A DNA stretch of 64,000 nt, taken from Glandiceps talaboti (taxonomy: Eukaryota; Hemichordata; Enteropneusta; Spengelidae). This document shows, piece by piece, positions 60,801 through 64,000 of this stretch (position 1 is the first letter of the stretch; every line of letters starts with the position of its first letter). The stretch covers positions 12,007,501 to 12,071,500 of the forward strand of contig NC_135553.1 in the NCBI RefSeq assembly GCF_964340395.1, in the 5' to 3' direction. The notes below the pieces were generated by a model, which was given only the letters and a program-made list of their open reading frames with translations, was not told where the DNA came from and searched no databases. Both the position numbers and the translations under genes were made by a program.

Positions 60801-62900
60801 CTTACACCTCAAGCTTACACTTACATTACATGGAGAAAGAAAAAGAAGGAATGTATTCCTGTCAAATTGGTTACCATGGCAAAGCAGTAATAACTCATGC
60901 ATATGGTATCATGCTGTATGAAGCACAAAGTAAGTATAAAGGTTATAGTGCTTTATTATAATTCTCAAAAAAAATATGACTAAGTTTTTATGGCGTTTTC
61001 TAGCCACATGAAGTATGAAAATAGTGTACAATTACATCCAACATTTTGAAATGAAAAAATCGCTAAAATGGCTGATGTTCAGCAATCATGGAAATAGCTG
61101 ATGTCCAGCGACTATTATGCCACTTTCCCTTTTCATTGTACCATTTAGGTAGGGAGTCTGCTGCACTGTTTATGTTAATATCTTATCTTATACCTACCAC
61201 AGATTTTTTGTACTTCCTGTATAATGGAAACATGAGACCAAGCACACGGGAAAAAGCCAGAAATGGCATCAGAGTTTAACCCCAATCTCTGTCAAGACAA
61301 AGGCTGTTGTACGAGTGATGTCATTTCCTGTAATATTTTCCCACAGACCATTGCAGGAATTCCCTAAAATGGCATTGCAGAATACATACAAGTGCGTTTT
61401 CAAAGTTTAATAAGTTACCAAGGTGCTACTTTATTATCACCCAAATAGTATAGCAATAATCAATACATTGTGCTGAAGGCAGAGATGAGTCTGACTGGAC
61501 TTTTTGTTTTAATTTTGTTTTGTTTTGTTTGTTTGCAGAAGTATGGATGGGAGGAAGTGCCATAGGTGGATTTATATTGTTATTGATATTCATATTACTG
61601 ATTGGTGGAACACTCTTAGTGATAATCTTGTCATGTTGTGAGTGTATGAGACTCAGGTAGGTAACCCTAACTTGTAAATAAAACTTTTTAGGTGTCATTT
61701 TGAGGTAGTGATGTAATCTTGTCATTGTGCATCCCAAAACATATTAAATTGCATATATCTAAAGTGAATGTGTTCAATATGGTGACATGAAAAATAACAT
61801 TTGGTACACATCAAAAATCAATTTTCACCATTTTTATGTTGTCATATACTGTGTACAGTTACACACACAAATGTACATAGGGGTGATTCAGTTCACTTCA
61901 GGATGTACAACATCTAAGTAACATAACGAAAAGTAACAAAACTCCCCAAATAGTTCCAGTTATATTACATTTATCGGCAAGATAAAAGAGTATGGCTACT
62001 AGAGGTGCTATTCAACAGCCCATTTTTGCCAAAAGTGTAGGCTAGACTACTTCAGTACTGTTGTGTAATTTTGAAAAACTATCCTTTCTGAACATTTCAT
62101 GGGAAAACTGTCAACATTTACATCTCTCTTTACACAGGGTGAATTTCCTGAATCCACTGTTCCATTCACTGCAACATTTCTGCTCCTTCAACATCACCGA
62201 CACAGATAATCCCCATGAAAGTGTTCTAAATCAAGTCAATTTGACATTTACTGAAGACTTCTCACCAAGGGAAGCAGCTGAAAGAGAACGACAGAGGTTG
62301 GAAAAAGTGGAAAATGAAAAAGTGAAGACGACAAACAGCAAGAAGAAATCAAGGAATATCATGAAGAAACCAGCAAATTTTCTTAAGAGTCATTTCCGGA
62401 AGGGAGATAATAAAAAAAACATTGAGGAAAAGTCTATAAAGGCTGACAGAGAAAAACTAAATGACTTATTAAAACCTGTGGAGAAACGTAATCCTCAAAC
62501 TAGTTCAGTAACTACTAAGAACATCTCACCTCAGCCTGTTACGACAAGGAATGTCTTGCCTCAACCAGCCGACAAAACGAGAGACAACACGGATGAAGAA
62601 GTTACATTATTTTCAAAGAAGCCGAGTAAATCTTTAACTAAACAAGAAATTGATGAACGTCGACAGTCACACACTCTTCTTACGGGGAAGCCCGTGAGTT
62701 CTAGCGATGAAGATGATGAAACTATTCCAGTCAAGGAGTCTGAGAGTTCAAAGGTCACAGTCGATACAAGTCGGATGTTTGGACGTCGTAAATCATCCTC
62801 TGCTGTGGCGCAGATGTTGGCGGCTGCTATCATTAGGTCAGAGGGCAATGAACTTGAGCACCTCGTTGAGAATTATACCAATGAACCAATGAAACACTGA
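45863..62900 (+). CDS. Type I membrane protein: Cys modules, 8 TSP1, 2 LamG, Ig, TM, long tail (22 exons)
   Basis: Exons: 45,863-45,941; 46,648-46,820; 47,712-47,769; 48,707-48,883; 49,242-49,396; 50,027-50,078; 50,718-50,894; 51,444-51,614; 52,020-52,190; 53,068-54,063; 54,794-54,964; 55,200-55,373; 55,713-55,883; 56,414-56,661; 57,329-57,515; 57,815-57,937; 58,388-58,638; 59,107-59,410; 60,265-60,422; 60,788-60,929; 61,539-61,656; 62,138-62,900. They join in frame to 1,672 residues. Order: signal peptide (1-26); Cys module and TSP1, twice (27-290); TSP1 3-4; Lys/Glu-repeat and Tyr-rich linker (405-680); TSP1 5-8 (to 908); LamG 909-1094 and 1095-1279; Ig 1280-1379; TM about 1387-1411 with CCEC after it; tail to 1672. 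TSP1s have the WxxWxxW and CSxTC cores. Every TSP1 exon is phase 1-1. An extracellular adhesion or guidance receptor is likely. No named family with this order comes to mind. Confidence 0.88.
46225..46395. repeat. Degenerate (TTATG)n pentanucleotide array in receptor intron 1
   Basis: Runs of TTATG with GCTATG/GTGATG variants. Confidence 0.9.
46648..47769 (+). other. Uncharacterised Cys module 1 of the receptor (two exons)
   Basis: Residues 27-103 are encoded by a phase 1-0 exon and a phase 0-1 exon. They contain ECIQGKC, then FWQTYTC and an ECP end, directly before a TSP1 exon. The same arrangement recurs at 49,242-50,078. I cannot assign it to a named domain. Confidence 0.7.
49242..50078 (+). 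other. Uncharacterised Cys module 2 of the receptor (two exons)
   Basis: Residues 163-231. DCWLNHC, then YWTSLSC and an ACP end match module 1 in Cys spacing (C-x4-C ... W-x4-C ... CP), exon count and intron phases, and a TSP1 exon of the same 177-nt length follows. Confidence 0.7.
50395..50735 (+). repeat. Tandem repeat of the 3' splice site of receptor exon 7
   Basis: Three units of about 111-122 bp. Each holds GGTCAGAGTGTGG, AATATTACTTT or similar, and an acceptor followed by TGGATGGTGGCTGG-like exon-start sequence. AGs end at 50,484, 50,606 and 50,717. Only the last leads into an intact TSP1 exon. Confidence 0.85.
51655..52045 (+). repeat. Tandem repeat of the 3' splice site of receptor exon 9
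   Basis: Three units about 158-188 bp apart, each with CTCAACTACCCT (the last two), a TTTTATATTCAG-like acceptor and TATCCTGGTTAGCTT-like exon-start sequence. AGs end at 51,673, 51,861 and 52,019. Only the last opens an intact TSP1 exon. Confidence 0.8.
53068..53920 (+). other. Low-complexity linker of the receptor: Lys/Glu repeats then Tyr/Asn-rich segment
   Basis: Part of the large 996-nt exon. About seven imperfect 15-residue units (PNVQKKTNSKKVAQE, SNTQKKTEAKTSAER, SDIEKKQATQE) are followed by an acidic stretch and then a Tyr/Asn/Gln-rich run (DYNQLQMDYNDN). TSP1-5 begins at the end of the same exon. Confidence 0.85.
57045..57145. other. Pre-miRNA-sized hairpin in receptor intron 14
   Basis: GCAGTAAGGTCGTATCTGC (57,069-57,087) pairs with 57,103-57,121 with a single mismatch across a 15-nt loop. 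Weaker pairing extends the stem on both sides (GTTGTTGCATCATT with ACTGACACAAC). Could be a small foldback element or a small-RNA precursor. Confidence 0.55.
58711..59050 (-). mobile_element. tRNA-derived SINE in receptor intron 17
   Basis: The minus strand starts with GTCGCATGGTTAGTGACC (A-box region) and GCAGGTACGTTTG (B-box region). The body matches the copy at 1,871-2,222 and ends in an ATT-rich tail at its left end. Confidence 0.8.
60011..60134 (+). other. Possible alternative terminal exon of the receptor
   Basis: TTCTCATCAG is followed by sequence that continues the frame (phase 1) as DVQPLQTGRTVLYC and ends at TGA 60,132-60,134 without a donor. If used, it would end the protein after LamG2 and give a secreted form. 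No other support; may be chance. Confidence 0.2.
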
Positions 62901-63100
62901 GAGGAAGACAGTGCGAATTGTTCATGTCTATGGCTGCCATCGTCTCACAGGGCAATTAACACAAACATATTGTTGAGGATTATACCTATGAAACATTTAG
63001 AGGATGTTGAAAATCATTCATCGCTGTGGCCCACATGTTGGCTGCCATCATTAATAGGAAGTACTTCATTGAAATTTATACCAATACACATCTCTAATCA
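62790..63100 (+). repeat. Decayed tandem duplication of the receptor's 3' coding end
   Basis: The coding stretch GCTGTGGCGCAGATGTTGGC ... GAGAATTATACCAATGAA recurs twice past the stop codon. First comes a degraded unit (62,919-63,000: GGCTGCCATCGTC, GAGGATTATACCTATGAA). Then comes a better one (63,015-63,092: GCTGTGGCCCACATGTTGGC, TTTATACCAATAC). Unit spacing is about 105-115 bp. The copies are in the 3' UTR. Confidence 0.75.
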
Positions 63101-64000
63101 AACTTTTAAGTGATAATTGTGCAGCATTGGCTACACACAAGATTTCAAATGAAAAATTTCTACTCACAGAGTTGAAAAATGTGAATCCAAAATTTTCACT
63201 TCCATAAACTTTTTGACTCTGTGAATAGAAATTTCAGTTGAAACTATTAACCCAAAGTCCATGAACCGTCTCATTCTCTCACACATACATGATATTAATA
63301 ATCCACCAAAAAAAGAGATCATGCAAAAAAGACTCACAGATTGCTTATAGTCTGTACCTTTTCTTCTGTAATTTATTGAATAAAATATAATAATTGATTT
63401 AAATATCAAAATACTGAACAGTTTATTGAAGGAGAGCTGTTTTTTTATCAGTGTTTTTGCAAAGGTTTGACAACCCTAAAAGAGAAAGGATGAAAAACCT
63501 GTTTGTTTGTTTTTTAAACAGGGGGGTGGGGGTGGTTGCCACCCATACAAGAACCCCTATTGCAACCAAAATCTATGCCCCATTTTAGACTATGTATTTT
63601 CCTGGAACAGTAACATGTATATGCAATCAATACTGTCACAGAGCATGAAGGCCTGGTGAAATAAAACTAAACTTGCCGAGTTGGGATGCTTTTTCTGTGT
63701 AGCTGAGGAAGTGGACCCTACTTTAGACTCGGCTGAAGTATGCATATTATCTGACTTCAGCAGACGCTATAGACTGGAAATACACCTTAAAGGGAAGCAC
63801 ATCAGAGTATACTCAAATTTCACACTATTAAAGTATGATTTTACACATTACCTAAGATTACTTTGAGTGTTCATTGAAGCTTACTATTGTTCTCTCTCCA
63901 ATGAAGTTTGTCAATCAAGCCCACATTTGGTCTGTGACAAAGCTACTAGGGGTGTTGTGAAGATAGAATGAACAATTTAAAGATTGTCAGAAAAAATCGT
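62901..64000. other. Receptor 3' UTR and right flank
   Basis: Contains the decayed 3' end duplication, the hairpin and an AATAAA at 63,379. Beyond it lies a possible orphan exon or gene fragment at 63,705-63,866: after TTTTCTGTGTAG the frame reads VCILSDFSRRYRLEIHLKGKH, like a C2H2 zinc finger that has lost its second Cys. No donor site follows, so I do not call a gene. Confidence 0.4.
63144..63242. other. Pre-miRNA-sized hairpin in the receptor 3' UTR
   Basis: AAATTTCTACTCACAGAGTT (63,154-63,173) and its diverged complement at 63,215-63,234 form a 35-40 bp imperfect stem with a loop of about 25 nt. It could be a small foldback element or structured UTR. Confidence 0.5.

Overview
This is animal nuclear DNA. 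It is AT-rich, the genes are split by GT-AG introns, microsatellites are abundant, and several dispersed repeat families are present. The conserved genes, the tRNA-derived SINE and the repeat content fit a marine invertebrate, perhaps a non-vertebrate deuterostome, but the sequence alone does not fix the phylum.

Layout. (1) 1-11,120 holds two copies of a 2.9-kb segment about 8.24 kb apart. Each carries the first four exons of a minus-strand protein kinase gene. The kinase at 6,164-9,799 is complete (8 exons, 438 aa). The copy at 162-1,564 runs off the left edge. The N-terminus is odd: a signal-like hydrophobic stretch, then a very basic amphipathic Arg-rich segment with two Cys, then an acidic stretch, then the kinase domain. 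A single-exon two-pass membrane RING-finger gene (3,963-4,712, +) lies between the copies. (2) 14,220-23,660 (-) is a complete 16-exon IFT56/TTC26 gene (555 aa) for cilia. It is divergently paired with (3) 24,406-31,777 (+), a 6-exon MPPE1/Cdc1/Ted1-type ER metallophosphoesterase (373 aa). (4) 36,631-42,085 (+) is a very young Ty3/gypsy LTR retrotransposon. Its two 203-bp LTRs look identical, and it has a 4-bp target duplication, gag, pol and a frame-separated integrase. A canonical -1 slip site followed by a pseudoknot lies at the gag-pol overlap. (5) 45,863-62,900 (+) is a 22-exon gene (1,672 aa) for a large type I membrane protein. Its order is signal peptide, a duplicated [new Cys module + TSP1] block, six more TSP1 repeats split by a Lys/Glu-repeat and Tyr/Asn-rich linker, two laminin-G domains, one Ig domain, a TM segment and a 250-residue basic/acidic tail. 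I do not recognise this architecture as a named family.

How it fits together. Only IFT56 and the phosphoesterase share a control region, with an X-box-like RFX motif in it. The kinase and RING genes may share regulation (CRE palindromes upstream of all copies), but this is inference. The two most unusual things are the kinase with an antimicrobial-peptide-like N-terminal half and the TSP1/LamG/Ig receptor with a duplicated uncharacterised Cys module. That receptor gene also shows repeated local duplications of its own 3' splice sites and 3' coding end. All exon models were made by eye from splice signals and reading-frame continuity; every junction listed keeps frame.
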